64,000 nucleotides of DNA from an uncultured Dehalococcoidia bacterium (GCA_938015525.1 CALLPC010000015.1:1-64000); one strand, 5' to 3'; shown: positions 34,280 to 41,975, numbered from the stretch's first letter. A program made the numbers and translations. Notes: a model not told the origin generated them from the letters alone.

Positions 34280-34876
34280 TCAGGTGCCGGGGGTGCCGGC
34301 GTGGTCGGTGGTGCTGCTGCCATCGCCGACGATGACCATGGCAGGGCGGAGGACTTTGCCGCCGAGGTTGTAGCCTTTCTGGACGACGTGGAGGACGCGC
34401 CCTTCGGGGCCGGCCTGGCGGGCGACGGCTTCATGGCAGGCAGGGTCGAACGCTGCGCCTTCAGCGGGGATTTCGCTGAGGCCCATGGATTCGAGGAGCC
34501 GCCAGAACTTCTGGTGGATGTTGATGATGCCCTGGACCCAGTTGAGCCCGGCGAGGTGGGAATCGACGGACGCGACGGCCCGCTCGAGGTCGTCGAAGAC
34601 GGGCAGGAGGTTGATGACGAGGGCGGCGTTGGCCAGGCGCTGGGCCTCGCTGCGCTCCTGCTCGACGCGGCGCTTGTAGTTGGCGAAGTCGGCCGCGGTA
34701 CGCTGCCAGCTGCGGTAGTAGGCTTCTGCTTTTTCGCGCTCGGCCTGGAGTTCGCTGGCGGGGTCGGGGGGCGGACCGGTTCCTTCGCCGTCCAGGGCGC
34801 CGGGGCTGGCGGTCCGCTCATCGGGGTCGGCGGGTCGGTTCGTCTCAACGGTGCGGTCGTCACCGGGTTCGCTCAT
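34280..34876 (-). CDS. grpE: Nucleotide exchange factor GrpE
   Basis: The 198-residue protein has a low-complexity acidic N-terminus, a coiled-coil helix ([29 protein letters not shown]) seen in parts, and the GrpE beta domain ([24 protein letters not shown]). It releases ADP from DnaK. The ATG has an AGGAGG SD, and there are 32 bases to dnaK and 34 to hrcA. Position and length fit an operon with both. Confidence 0.96.
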   Translation of the reverse strand: MSEPGDDRTVETNRPADPDERTASPGALDGEGTGPPPDPASELQAEREKAEAYYRSWQRTAADFANYKRRVEQERSEAQRLANAALVINLLPVFDDLERAVASVDSHLAGLNWVQGIINIHQKFWRLLESMGLSEIPAEGAAFDPACHEAVARQAGPEGRVLHVVQKGYNLGGKVLRPAMVIVGDGSSTTDHAGTPGT

Positions 34877-34910
34877 GGGGTGCCTCCTGGAGTGAGAGAT
34901 GGCGGGGCGG

Positions 34911-35945
34911 TCAATCGCCGCCGCCGTAGAATTCGCGGATGAGCTCGGTGAGGACGTCGCTCACGTAGCGGACGTGGGCGACGGCGTCGCTGTAGTGCAT
35001 GCGGGTAGGGCCGAGGAGGCCGACGATGCCGGCGGCGCCGCCGGGCGGGCCGTAGCGGGCGAGGACGAAGGACATCTCCTGGTAGGGGCCTTCGCGGTTT
35101 TCGTCGCCGATGACGATGGCGACAGAGGCGTTTTCGACGGCTTCGGCGGGGATGGCGTCGCGGAGGCGGCGCTCGTCGACGGCTTCGAGGGCATCGAGGA
35201 GCCGGTCGGCCTTTTCGAATTCAGGCTGCCGGAGGAGGTCGCGGACGCCTTCGACGACGGGTTCTTCGACGCGGGCGGCCTGTTCGCGGAGGAGGAGGTC
35301 GCCGAGTGCGGCGAGGACGACGGATTCGACGGCGCCGAGGGGTTCGATGGGCTCGGCTTTGGGGAATTCGGCGACGCTCTTGCCGCTGAGCTCGGCGTTG
35401 AGGCGGAGCGCGAGGCGGGAGAGGTACTCCTGGGAGGCGGCGACGGGGAAATCGAGGATGCGCTGGTGAACGCCGCCGTCGGAGGTGACGACGACGAGGA
35501 GGGCGCGGGTCTCGGTGAGTTCGACGAGCTGGAGCTGCTTGAGGCGGACCTCGGCGACGCGCGGCTGGGTGACGAGGGCCATGTTGTGGAGGCTGTTGGC
35601 GAGGACGGAGGCGGCGAGGCCGACCCACTCCTCGAGGTCGCGCGAGGCCTGGTGGAACTGGTGGAGGATGGTGAACTGCTCCTGCGGGGTGAGGGGGCGT
35701 TCGGGCATGAGGGCTGAGACGTAGTAGCGGTAACCGCGGTGGGAGGGGATGCGGCCCGCGGAGGTGTGGGGGTGGGTGATCATGCCCTCGTCTTCGAGGG
35801 CGGCCATTTCGTTGCGGACGGTGGCGGGGGAGAGGGGGAGGCGGTGGCGCTCGACGAGGGCCTGGGAGCCGACAGGCTGGGCCGAGCCGACGAAGTCGTC
35901 GACGATGAGGGCGAGGATGCGGGCCCGGCGCTCTGACAATGCCAT
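34911..35945 (-). CDS. hrcA: Heat-inducible repressor HrcA
   Basis: The 344-residue repressor has the N-terminal winged helix (ILALIVDDFVGSAQPVGSQAL, LSPATVRNEMAALEDEGMI, HTSAGRIPSHRGYRYYV). Its C-terminal GAF-like and dimerisation regions end in GLLGPTRMHYSDAVAHVRYVS. HrcA binds CIRCE and needs GroE for folding in other species. I use the ATG at 35945 with GAGAGG 6 bases upstream. A TTG six bases before it is in frame but unlikely. A perfect CIRCE lies 22 bases upstream, so the operon is autoregulated. Confidence 0.97.
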   Translation of the reverse strand: MALSERRARILALIVDDFVGSAQPVGSQALVERHRLPLSPATVRNEMAALEDEGMITHPHTSAGRIPSHRGYRYYVSALMPERPLTPQEQFTILHQFHQASRDLEEWVGLAASVLANSLHNMALVTQPRVAEVRLKQLQLVELTETRALLVVVTSDGGVHQRILDFPVAASQEYLSRLALRLNAELSGKSVAEFPKAEPIEPLGAVESVVLAALGDLLLREQAARVEEPVVEGVRDLLRQPEFEKADRLLDALEAVDERRLRDAIPAEAVENASVAIVIGDENREGPYQEMSFVLARYGPPGGAAGIVGLLGPTRMHYSDAVAHVRYVSDVLTELIREFYGGGD

Positions 35946-35966
35946 TATCAACCTCTCGCCTTCATG

Positions 35967-35993
35967 TTAGCACTCCTGCGTGAGGAGTGCTAA
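35967..35993 (-). promoter_or_regulatory. CIRCE operator of the hrcA operon
   Basis: TTAGCACTC-N9-GAGTGCTAA matches the CIRCE consensus in all 18 arm positions. It lies in the hrcA 5' leader, where HrcA binding would shut off the operon under non-stress conditions. Confidence 0.95.
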
Positions 35994-36005
35994 CCCCGTG
36001 CGGGT

Positions 36006-36011
36006 AGTGTA
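36006..36011 (-). promoter_or_regulatory. -10-like TACACT of the hrcA operon
   Basis: On the minus strand TACACT lies 12 bases upstream of the CIRCE left edge, so the operator would cover the transcription start. No good -35 was seen. Confidence 0.5.
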
Positions 36012-36105
36012 CCACGGGGGCGGAGCCGGGTGGGAGCCGGGAAGCGGGAGCCTTCGGATGCCGGCGGCCGCCCGGGCCGCCGGGCGGCAAGGGAGGAAGC
36101 GCGAT

Positions 36106-36318
36106 TCAGCGGCGGCGCTTCGTCTTCTCGTCGAAGCGGCGCCAGCCTTCGTCCATCGCTTCGCGGGCGGCCTTGCGGCCGGCCTCCAGCATGTCGCGCG
36201 CGGTATCGCCGATGCCGAGGACGACGGCCCGCGCCCAGGCGATGGCCGGGTGCTCCTCCCGTTCGGGGGGTCCAGGGGCGAGGGGTTCGGGGCCGGCGGC
36301 GGCGTCTTCGGGGTTCAT
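36106..36318 (-). CDS. Hypothetical 70-residue acidic/basic protein
   Basis: The protein has an acidic Pro-rich start (PEDAAAGPEPLAPGPPERE) and a helical rest (AWARAVVLGIGDTARDMLEAG) ending in basic RRFDEKTKRRR. It has no motif I recognise. Its ATG overlaps the stop of the upstream membrane-protein gene (ATGA), which supports co-translation. The small size, coupling and codon pattern suggest a real accessory partner. Confidence 0.6.
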   Translation of the reverse strand: MNPEDAAAGPEPLAPGPPEREEHPAIAWARAVVLGIGDTARDMLEAGRKAAREAMDEGWRRFDEKTKRRR

Positions 36319-36791
36319 GTTTTCCTCTTGCGCTTGCCGCGGCGGCGGCCGCGGATGCGGTCGGGGAGGCTGGTGACGGCCGCGAGGCCGCTGCGTACCC
36401 CGCGGGCGACGGCGTAGACGCGGATGATGGGGCTGGCGACGGTCTCGCCGGCGAACTCGGCCGTCCCGCGGACGGTATCGAGCGACTGGCGGAGGGAGTC
36501 GAGCGCCGGGGCGGCGTTTTCGCGGACGACTTTGCGGACGGCGACGGCGAGGGCGATGAGCGCCGCCATGAAGATGACGGCGAGGATGCCGGCGAGGACC
36601 CAGAAGAGCCCGAGGAGGACGATGACGATATCGCGCCATTCGCTCCAGCTGTCGGGGGCGGCCCAGGAATCGGGGACGGCGCGGTCGGGGATGATGTCCG
36701 CGCCGAAATAGCCGTCGGCGATGGCGCCGACGAGGAGGTAGACGATGAACAGGAGGAACGCGGCGAACACGACGGTGACGATGAAGCGCAT
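36315..36791 (-). CDS. Two-helix membrane protein, DUF948-like in character
   Basis: The 158-residue protein has two N-terminal membrane helices (FIVTVVFAAFLLFIVYLLVG and DIVIVLLGLFWVLAGILAVI). An amphipathic helical region follows (ENAAPALDSLRQSLDTVRG) with a very basic C-terminus, RIRGRRRGKRKRK. This layout resembles DUF948/YtxG-type or methyl-accepting-like coil proteins. It forms a two-gene unit with the 70-residue protein and faces the response regulator. A role in envelope stress is possible but unproven. Confidence 0.7.
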   Translation of the reverse strand: MRFIVTVVFAAFLLFIVYLLVGAIADGYFGADIIPDRAVPDSWAAPDSWSEWRDIVIVLLGLFWVLAGILAVIFMAALIALAVAVRKVVRENAAPALDSLRQSLDTVRGTAEFAGETVASPIIRVYAVARGVRSGLAAVTSLPDRIRGRRRGKRKRKT

Positions 36792-37008
36792 GCCGGGCAC
36801 CTCCAAGCGTAGGGCCGATGATAGGTGCGAACTGCCCCCCGAGCAAAGCGCTTCCGGAATGGTGGCCCATCGGTGAGAATCTGGTGGATTCACAGCCGGT
36901 TATGTATCAGCGCGGCTCCCTATCAGGGGAAACCCGAATGCCGCGCAGGTGCGGGCTGGCGGAGAATCCCGGGGAAAGGAAGCGCGACGAAACGCGTTCG
37001 GATGGTCG

Positions 37009-37452
37009 ATGTATCGAACGAACGAAACGGCCGCCGTGGCAGGGCCGGGGACGCCGGGCGGGCAGCTGGAGGACGAGAGGCCATTGGCGGCGACAATCCT
37101 CGTAGTCGATGACGACGACCCGGTGCGGGTGATGCTGGCGCGGCTGCTGCGCACGCACGGGTATACGGTGGTGCAGGCGGCGCACGCGGGCGAGGCCCGG
37201 GCGGTCCTGGAGAGCCAGCCGGTGGACCTCGTGGTCTCGGACATCGTGATGCCGGGCGAATCGGGCATCGAGCTGCGGCGGGCGATGCTGGAGCGATTCC
37301 CCGGTCTGCCGTTCATCCTCATCAGCGGCTACAGCGCGGAGGGGCCGGCGGAGTTCGCTGCCCGGACGCCGCACACGGTGTTCGTCCAGAAGCCGTTCGC
37401 CGCGGAGCAGTTCCTGGCGCTGGTCGAGACCACGCTCTCAGCCGGGCGGTAG
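37009..37452 (+). CDS. Receiver-only response regulator
   Basis: The 147-residue protein is a single receiver domain. Acidic residues DDDD lie after ILVV, the phospho-acceptor Asp is in LVVSDIVMPGESGIEL, the Thr/Ser is in ILISGYS, and the Lys is in VFVQKPFAAEQF. No output domain is present, so it acts by protein contact (CheY- or Spo0F-like). I prefer the ATG at 37009, although a GTG at 36949 stays in frame. No histidine kinase is adjacent. It is downstream of the divergent membrane-protein pair and next to hsp20. Confidence 0.82.
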   Translation: MYRTNETAAVAGPGTPGGQLEDERPLAATILVVDDDDPVRVMLARLLRTHGYTVVQAAHAGEARAVLESQPVDLVVSDIVMPGESGIELRRAMLERFPGLPFILISGYSAEGPAEFAARTPHTVFVQKPFAAEQFLALVETTLSAGR

Positions 37453-37566
37453 CGGCGGGGCGGGAGGGGCCGTTCGCACCCCCGGGGGTGTACCGGGCGG
37501 TCATTGTCGCGATAACGGATTGCGGGGCAGACTCGGGGCGAAATCTCTGAGCTGGAGGCTGGAGCC

Positions 37567-37998
37567 ATGGCGAATGTGGTGCGCTGGAACCCGTTCGAGG
37601 AGATGTGGAGCCTGGTGCCGCGCGACTGGCTGGCACGGCTGGGGCTGCCGGGGGAGACGGAATGGAGCCCCCGCTGCGATGTGACGGAGCGGGAGGATGC
37701 GATCGTGGTGCAGGCGGAGCTGCCGGGCGTGGCGCCGGGGGACATGGAGGTGACGGTGGAGGAGGGGGTGCTGACCATCCGGGGTGAGAAGCGTTCGGAG
37801 CGGCGGGAGGAGGAGAAGGGCCGCACGTACAGCGAGCGGTTTTTCGGCTCGTTCGAGCGGCGCATCGCCATCCCGCAGACGGTGGATGCCGAGCGGATCT
37901 CGGCATCGCTGAAAGACGGCGTGCTCGAAGTGGTGCTGCCGAAGCGGGAGCCGGAGCCGAAAGCGCCGGCGCGGAAGATCGAGGTCCGGGCGGGCTGA
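37567..37998 (+). CDS. Small heat-shock protein (Hsp20 family)
   Basis: The 143-residue protein is an alpha-crystallin domain chaperone. Its core includes ELPGVAPGDMEVTVEEGVLTI, GEKRSE, FGSFERRIAIPQTV and LKDGVLEVVLPKREP, with a C-terminal tail that lacks a clear IXI motif. It holds unfolded proteins for DnaK. The ATG has a GGAGG SD. A palindromic CACCCCCGGGGGTG (37487-37500) lies upstream but was not judged to be an operator. It is close to the hrcA operon, which suggests a heat-shock neighbourhood. Confidence 0.95.
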   Translation: MANVVRWNPFEEMWSLVPRDWLARLGLPGETEWSPRCDVTEREDAIVVQAELPGVAPGDMEVTVEEGVLTIRGEKRSERREEEKGRTYSERFFGSFERRIAIPQTVDAERISASLKDGVLEVVLPKREPEPKAPARKIEVRAG

Positions 37999-38173
37999 GG
38001 TCCGTCCCGGAGGTGCCAGGGAGGGCAGGAGCATGGCAGCGCTCGCGGGGCAGGAGCCCGAGACGGGCTGGTTCGTGGAGAAGGCGACGGGCCGCGTGGT
38101 GCGGCGGGCGCCCCGCGGGGCGCATACTGGAGGCGGCGGGCGGCCGGACCGGCCCGCCGAGGAGGCACCAGTG

Positions 38174-38446
38174 ATGGCAGAGAACGAGCTGGACCCGCGG
38201 GAGGATGTGAAGGCCGCGAAGGAGTTCATCGAGCACCTCCACCCGCTGAAGGCGGTGAAGGAGGCGATGGAGAAGGCGGCAGAGCTGCTGGACCCCGCGG
38301 AGTCGGACCCGCGCGCAGTCGTCCCGGAGCCGGGGACGGTCTCGGAGATGGCCGAGGGCGGGCCGGGCGGCAAACCGCCGAAGCCGCGGGAGGCGCACCC
38401 GATGCCGGATGCGAAAGAGCTGGGGAAGGAGCACCGGGGGTATTGA
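38174..38446 (+). CDS. Hypothetical 90-residue hydrophilic protein
   Basis: The protein is charged (AENELDPREDVKAAKEFIEHL, then PLKAVKEAMEKAAELLDPAESD) with one predicted helix-rich half and a Pro/Gly-rich end. No family is recognised. An in-frame start at 38033 also has an SD, and a CATACT -10-like box lies between the two. The ATG at 38174 has GGAGG and seems the simpler choice. It follows hsp20 by about 170 bases. A stress-related role is only suggested by position. Confidence 0.55.
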   Translation: MAENELDPREDVKAAKEFIEHLHPLKAVKEAMEKAAELLDPAESDPRAVVPEPGTVSEMAEGGPGGKPPKPREAHPMPDAKELGKEHRGY

Positions 38447-38489
38447 CCGCTGTTCCCGCTTTTTCACGCTCGGCGGGGCGGGAAACCTC

Positions 38490-38517
38490 TTGACAGGCCT
38501 TCCGCCGGGAGTACTGT
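38490..38517 (+). promoter_or_regulatory. Promoter of the 38.5-38.9 kb leader/RNA unit
   Basis: TTGACA (38490-38495), 16-base spacer, TACTGT (38512-38517). The -35 is a perfect match. Transcription would start near 38524 and run to the terminator at 38867-38891, about 370 bases. Confidence 0.6.
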
Positions 38518-38600
38518 TAATGGTGATCATGCGATAGGCGCCCGGTGCTGGAGAGGCCCGGCCCCCGCCGACTCGCAGAGGCTCGAAAGGAGGTGCGGAC

Positions 38601-38663
38601 ATGCGGAACAAGCTGCACGCCCTCTATGGAGTCTTCATCGTGCAGAGAGCCGGCCTGCCGTAG
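38601..38663 (+). CDS. 20-codon mini-ORF with perfect SD (leader peptide candidate)
   Basis: ATG at 38601 follows AAAGGAGGTG, an exact anti-SD match, 6 bases away. It encodes MRNKLHALYGVFIVQRAGLP and a TAG that lies inside a 9-bp hairpin. It has no run of one amino acid that would suggest a classic attenuator. The strong SD on so short a frame suggests a regulated leader peptide or a micropeptide. Confidence 0.5.
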   Translation: MRNKLHALYGVFIVQRAGLP

Positions 38664-38671
38664 GCAGGCCG
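38651..38671 (+). promoter_or_regulatory. Strong hairpin spanning the mini-ORF stop codon
   Basis: CGGCCTGCC-GTA-GGCAGGCCG is a 9-bp perfect stem with a triloop. The TAG of the mini-ORF is in its loop and right arm. It could stop ribosomes or RNA polymerase, or fold when ribosomes are absent. Confidence 0.5.
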
Positions 38672-38727
38672 CTCGCCAGCCGCCGCGGGCACGTATCCGC
38701 GTGTTGCCCCAGGTTCCCGGGAGCTCG

Positions 38728-38769
38728 ATGAAGTCCTGTGCGATGCAGGCGCCCCGGTTCGCTCCGTGA
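38728..38769 (+). CDS. 13-codon mini-ORF
   Basis: ATG at 38728 has GGGAG 7 bases upstream and encodes MKSCAMQAPRFAP. It lies in the same transcript as the 20-codon mini-ORF. Expression is not shown and it may be chance. Confidence 0.25.
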   Translation: MKSCAMQAPRFAP

Positions 38770-38866
38770 AGGAGCGGCAACGGATACGGGAGTCCCGGCC
38801 GAACGGCGGCGGCCTCCAGCCGGTGCAGCGCCCGGCGGCCGGCTGAGGAGGCGAGTGAACGACGAG

Positions 38867-38891
38867 CAGGCCCCGCGAACCGCGGGGCCTG
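38867..38891 (+). terminator. Rho-independent terminator ending the 38.5 kb unit
   Basis: CAGGCCCCGCG-AAC-CGCGGGGCCTG followed by TTTGCGT. The 11-bp perfect stem with a 3-base loop and a short T-run is the most classical terminator near this region. Confidence 0.8.
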
Positions 38892-38931
38892 TTTGCGTGT
38901 GCGCGGCCGGGCGCGTTCGCAGCCGAGGGGG

Positions 38932-38937
38932 TAGGCT
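38932..38937 (+). promoter_or_regulatory. -10-like TAGGCT for the first cupredoxin-like gene, leaderless arrangement
   Basis: TAGGCT is 6 bases before the GTG at 38944. It sits just after a terminator, so the gene probably has its own promoter. Confidence 0.4.
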
Positions 38938-38943
38938 TGCTGC

Positions 38944-39402
38944 GTGCGACGGCTCAGCGGTGCGGCTGGCGTGCTTGCCCTGGTCGCGGTTCTGCTGGCG
39001 GCGCCGGGCGCCGGGGCCTACACGGTGCAGACCGTCGAGGTCTCGGAGGGCGGCTTCAACCCGGCGGTGTGCCAGATGAACCGGGAGTACCTGCGCTTCC
39101 GGAACGTGGGGAGCACGCCGCGCCGGGTCGTGCGGTATGCGCCGACGCCGGGCGGGGAGCTGCTGTTCGATACCGGCTGGCTCGCGCCGGGGGAGGTCTC
39201 GCGGGAGGAGTACATGGGCTTCCCGGGGACGTTCCGGTTCGAGGATTTCGAGAACCCGGCGAACTACGTGACCGTGAAGACGCCGGTCTTTTCGGCGACC
39301 TGGGCGGTGGAGTGTGCGCCCGACCCTTCGAAGCGGCCGCCGGCGCCGCCGTGCACGGGAGCGGCCCATTGCCTGCGCGTGCCGGGGCTGGCGGCGGACT
39401 GA
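38944..39402 (+). CDS. Secreted cupredoxin-like domain protein, copy 1
   Basis: The 152-residue protein has a signal peptide (SGAAGVLALVAVLLAAPGAG) and a cupredoxin-like sandwich: VSEGGFNPAVCQMNREYLRFRN, LFDTGWLAPGEVS, and WAVECAPDP near the end. It aligns with the next gene, with two Cys residues (NPxxC and WxVxC) conserved between copies. Typical copper ligands (His...Cys-His-Met) are not obvious, so it may be a redox or structural domain rather than a copper protein. The GTG start has a TAGGCT box 6 bases upstream. Confidence 0.65.
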   Translation: MRRLSGAAGVLALVAVLLAAPGAGAYTVQTVEVSEGGFNPAVCQMNREYLRFRNVGSTPRRVVRYAPTPGGELLFDTGWLAPGEVSREEYMGFPGTFRFEDFENPANYVTVKTPVFSATWAVECAPDPSKRPPAPPCTGAAHCLRVPGLAAD

Positions 39403-39499
39403 GGCGTGCTGCTCCCCGGCCGTGCGGTGACAGGACCGCCCGGGCTGGGGTACTCTCGGGGTTGCCCCGTGGCGGGGTGTGGGGGACCGTGGAGGTTCG

Positions 39500-40036
39500 A
39501 TGCGCGGACACCGCTACCGGCCGCTGATGGCGGCCCTCGCGCTGGCGGCGACGCTCGCCGGCGGCGTGAGCCTGGCGTTTTTCGGTGCGCGGACGGACTC
39601 GGTTTCGGCGTACGACCGCTACCTGATCGAGGTGAACGAGCAGGGCTTCAACCCGCGCACCTGCCGGATCAACCGGGGGGACGAGATCCAGTTCAAGAAC
39701 GTGGGGAACTCGCCCATCCGGGTGTACAAGCCGCAAATCGGCGGGCTGCCGCCGGACCCGGACTGGACGCTGGAGCCCGGCCAGCTTTCGACGGTCATCA
39801 GCTACACGGCAGGGACGACGGACCGGTACTTGACCGATGGCGGGCACGTGGTGGAGGTGCTGACGCCGCCGCGGTCGAACACGTGGCAGGTGTCGTGCGC
39901 CCGTGAAGCGCCGACGCCAACGCCGACACCGACGCCGACCGCGACGCCGACCGGCGTCCCGGCGCCGCCGAAGCCGGCGCGCTGCTGGGGGAACGGGTGT
40001 GCGGTGGCGCCGAACCTCGCGGTGGACGGGGAGTGA
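39500..40036 (+). CDS. Secreted cupredoxin-like domain protein, copy 2
   Basis: This 178-residue tandem paralogue of the preceding gene has an N-terminal signal or anchor (YRPLMAALALAATLAGGVSL). The cupredoxin-like core has EQGFNPRTCRINRGDEIQFKN, the PDWTLEPGQLSTV turn and WQVSCARE. A TP-repeat linker (PTPTPTPTPTATPTG) and a short tail with CWGNGCAV follow. The paired cysteines of copy 1 are conserved, and clear copper ligands are missing. GGAGGT precedes the ATG. It lies next to the SCO1/PCuAC cluster, which hints at copper or oxidase work. Confidence 0.68.
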   Translation: MRGHRYRPLMAALALAATLAGGVSLAFFGARTDSVSAYDRYLIEVNEQGFNPRTCRINRGDEIQFKNVGNSPIRVYKPQIGGLPPDPDWTLEPGQLSTVISYTAGTTDRYLTDGGHVVEVLTPPRSNTWQVSCAREAPTPTPTPTPTATPTGVPAPPKPARCWGNGCAVAPNLAVDGE

Positions 40037-40085
40037 CAAGCCTGGCCGCCGGCGCCGAAGCCTGGCCCGGGGAGCGCGGGAGGCG

Positions 40086-40116
40086 GAAGGCCCGGGAGTG
40101 AGCTTCCCGGGCCTTC
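40086..40116. terminator. Bidirectional terminator between cupredoxin-like and PCuAC genes
   Basis: GAAGGCCCGGGA pairs with TCCCGGGCCTTC (40105-40116). It is a 12-bp perfect stem with a 7-base loop, between convergent operons. Confidence 0.7.
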
Positions 40117-40167
40117 GTGTCGAGGCGTGCGGTGCCGGCCGGCCGGAGAAGCCGCCCCGCCGGGGCG

Positions 40168-40785
40168 CTAGTACCCGCTGGGGGTCGGGGAGGCCCTGCC
40201 GCCGCCCATGCCGCCCATCGGGGTCCTGGCATCGCCGTGGCCGTGGCCGTTCTCGTCTTTCATGTCCGGGCTCATCCCGGCGGCCTTCTTGACGGGGGCG
40301 ACGATTTTCACCTCGCCGGCCTTTTCGAATTTGAGGGTGATTTCGACCTTCTCGCCCTCCCGGGGCTTCTGCTTCAGGTCCATGAGCATGACGTGCCAGC
40401 CGCCGGGCTTGAGCTCGGCGGTGCCGTTGGCGGGGATGGGGAAGCCGCCGGGCTTCTCCTGCATCTTCGATGTGGCGCCCTCGGTGACGACCTCGTGGAG
40501 CTGGACCATGCCGGCGATCGGCGAAGAGGCGCTGATGAGGGTATCGGCGGCGCCTTTGCTCTTGATGGTCATGTAGGCGGCGGTGACATTGGCGCTGGTT
40601 GCGGCGCGGACCCACGCATCGGAGATGGTGAGGTCGCCGACCTGGACGCTCTGGAACGCGGCGGAGCCGGCATCGGTGTCGTCGTCATCGTCGTCTCCGC
40701 CGCAGGCGACGGCGACGAGGGCGATGGCGAGAGCGGTGAGGAGGAGGATGGGGAGGAATGCGCGGTTGCGCGTGAGGGTGCTCAT
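40168..40785 (-). CDS. PCu(A)C-type copper chaperone lipoprotein
   Basis: The 205-residue lipoprotein (lipobox VAVAC, Cys about 28) contains a PCuAC domain with the copper motif H-x-n-M...HxM: MVQLHEVV, the Met of KMQE and WHVMLMDL. A His/Gly/Met-rich tail (NGHGHGDARTP, GGMGGG) may also bind metal. PCuAC carries Cu to the CuA site of cytochrome oxidase together with SCO proteins. Its start overlaps the SCO1 stop (ATGA), so both are made together. Confidence 0.92.
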   Translation of the reverse strand: MSTLTRNRAFLPILLLTALAIALVAVACGGDDDDDDTDAGSAAFQSVQVGDLTISDAWVRAATSANVTAAYMTIKSKGAADTLISASSPIAGMVQLHEVVTEGATSKMQEKPGGFPIPANGTAELKPGGWHVMLMDLKQKPREGEKVEITLKFEKAGEVKIVAPVKKAAGMSPDMKDENGHGHGDARTPMGGMGGGRASPTPSGY

Positions 40786-41423
40786 TCGGTGCGGAATCCT
40801 TTCTTGACGAGGAGCGGGAGGTCGTTGAGCCATTCCTTCTGCCCCATGCCGGAGGGGTAGACGGTGTAGGCGTAGTTGTCTTTGGTGAACGCCATGACGT
40901 AGGCGGCGTGGTTGACGGCGTAGTTGCCGCCGCCGAGGTCGGTGCGGGTCGCGGGCTGGAGGCCGAGGGCGACCTGGAACTGGTCCATGAGCTCCCGCGT
41001 GCCGGTGAGCCCGATGAAGTCGGGGTCGAAGGTATCGAGGTACTGCTTGAGCTGCTCGGGGCCGTCGCGCTCCGGGTCTGCCGTGGCGAAGACGACTTTG
41101 ACCTGCTTGCGCACGTCGGGGTCGACCTTCTTGAGCGCCTCGCTGATTTCGTAGAGGTGCGTGGGGCAGATATCCGGGCAGTGGGTGTAGCCGACGTAGA
41201 GGAGGGTGACGTAGCCCTCGGTCTCTTTGCGGAGGTCGAACGGCCTGCCGTTTTCGTCCATGAGGACGGCATCGGGCTTTTCGATGGGCGGCGTCACGAT
41301 GGCGCCCATGTACTGGGCCCCGGCGGTGGCGTCGTCATCATCGCCGGAACAGGCGACGGCGAGCGGGACGAGGGCGACGGCTGCGAGGAGGATGGCGGCT
41401 GCCCGCCGGGCTTTCGAGGTCAT
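40782..41423 (-). CDS. SCO1/SenC-type copper chaperone lipoprotein
   Basis: The 213-residue protein has a lipobox ending LAVAC (Cys about 25) and the SCO thioredoxin-fold copper site THCPDIC (Cys 82 and 86), with the distal ligand His in YAVNHAAYV. It loads or reduces the CuA centre of cytochrome oxidase, which fits with PCuAC and CtaG in the window. A TACACT box (41453-41458) gives it a promoter with a 29-base leader, although it may also be read from upstream genes. Confidence 0.94.
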   Translation of the reverse strand: MTSKARRAAAILLAAVALVPLAVACSGDDDDATAGAQYMGAIVTPPIEKPDAVLMDENGRPFDLRKETEGYVTLLYVGYTHCPDICPTHLYEISEALKKVDPDVRKQVKVVFATADPERDGPEQLKQYLDTFDPDFIGLTGTRELMDQFQVALGLQPATRTDLGGGNYAVNHAAYVMAFTKDNYAYTVYPSGMGQKEWLNDLPLLVKKGFRTE

Positions 41424-41452
41424 GGACGATTCCTGCGTGGTGGCACCTTTCC

Positions 41453-41458
41453 AGTGTA
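41453..41458 (-). promoter_or_regulatory. -10-like TACACT for SCO1-PCuAC
   Basis: On the minus strand TACACT is 29 bases before the ATG at 41423 and leaves an AGGA-type SD in the leader. Confidence 0.4.
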
Positions 41459-41507
41459 GCTGCGGCGCGGCGAACGGGCCGGGGAGCGGCACGGGGCGGG
41501 AGCCGGG

Positions 41508-41975
41508 TCAGTGGCCATGGGTCGGGCCCTCGATGCCGGCCTGCTCGAAGACCCACGCCCAGGCGGCATCGGAGAACTCGTGCTCGGCGTCGTGGGCCTT
41601 TTTCGCTGCTGCGCCTGCCTTTGCGAGGTCCGGGCTGTCGCCTTCGAGGGCCGCGGCGAGTTCGCCGAAGATGCCGGCGAGGGCGGTGGCCTTCGACTGG
41701 AGCTCGCCGGGCCAGCTCGCGGTGCGGACGACGGCCTGGGCTTTGAGGGCCCTGGCGCGGGCATCAGCCGGGACCTTGCGGTCCCTGTTGATGCTGTCGT
41801 CGATGGCGTGGAAATCGAGCCCGCCGAGGAAGGCGACGGCGGAGACGACGGCGTGGGTGTCGCCAGCGCCGTGGTCGTCGTCATCGTCGCCGCCGCAGGC
41901 CGCGGCGAGGGGGATGGCGAGGAGGAGGATGGCGGCGCCGAGGAGGGCGGGCCAGCCCCGGTGCGTTCGATGCAT
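41508..41975 (-). CDS. Exported lipoprotein of the copper cluster, function unknown
   Basis: The 155-residue protein has a signal and lipobox (PLAAACGG, Cys about 27) followed by an acidic Asp/His segment (DDDDDHGAGDTH), then a helical region. The helices carry His residues (DFHAIDD, KKAHDAEHEF) and end in PTHGH. The Asp/His-rich parts could bind copper. I do not recognise a named family. It lies upstream of SCO1 on the same strand with an 84-base gap, which supports a role in oxidase copper supply. A start at 41990 is also open. Confidence 0.7.
   Translation of the reverse strand: MHRTHRGWPALLGAAILLLAIPLAAACGGDDDDDHGAGDTHAVVSAVAFLGGLDFHAIDDSINRDRKVPADARARALKAQAVVRTASWPGELQSKATALAGIFGELAAALEGDSPDLAKAGAAAKKAHDAEHEFSDAAWAWVFEQAGIEGPTHGH

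Noticed and set aside
37487-37500. CACCCCCGGGGGTG palindrome upstream of hsp20
   Set aside because: A 14-bp GC-only palindrome is easily found by chance here, it matches no known heat-shock operator, and it sits just after the response regulator gene where it may simply be a weak terminator.
38033-38173. Upstream in-frame start of the 90-residue hypothetical protein
   Set aside because: The extra 47 residues are Gly/Arg-rich and a -10-like CATACT lies inside. ATG 38174 with GGAGG is preferred, but the longer form is not excluded.
38601-38895. tmRNA, RNase P RNA, 6S or SRP RNA in the 38.5 kb gap
   Set aside because: No tRNA-like end, no tag-like open frame ending in AA, no conserved RNase P blocks and no SRP loop motif were found.
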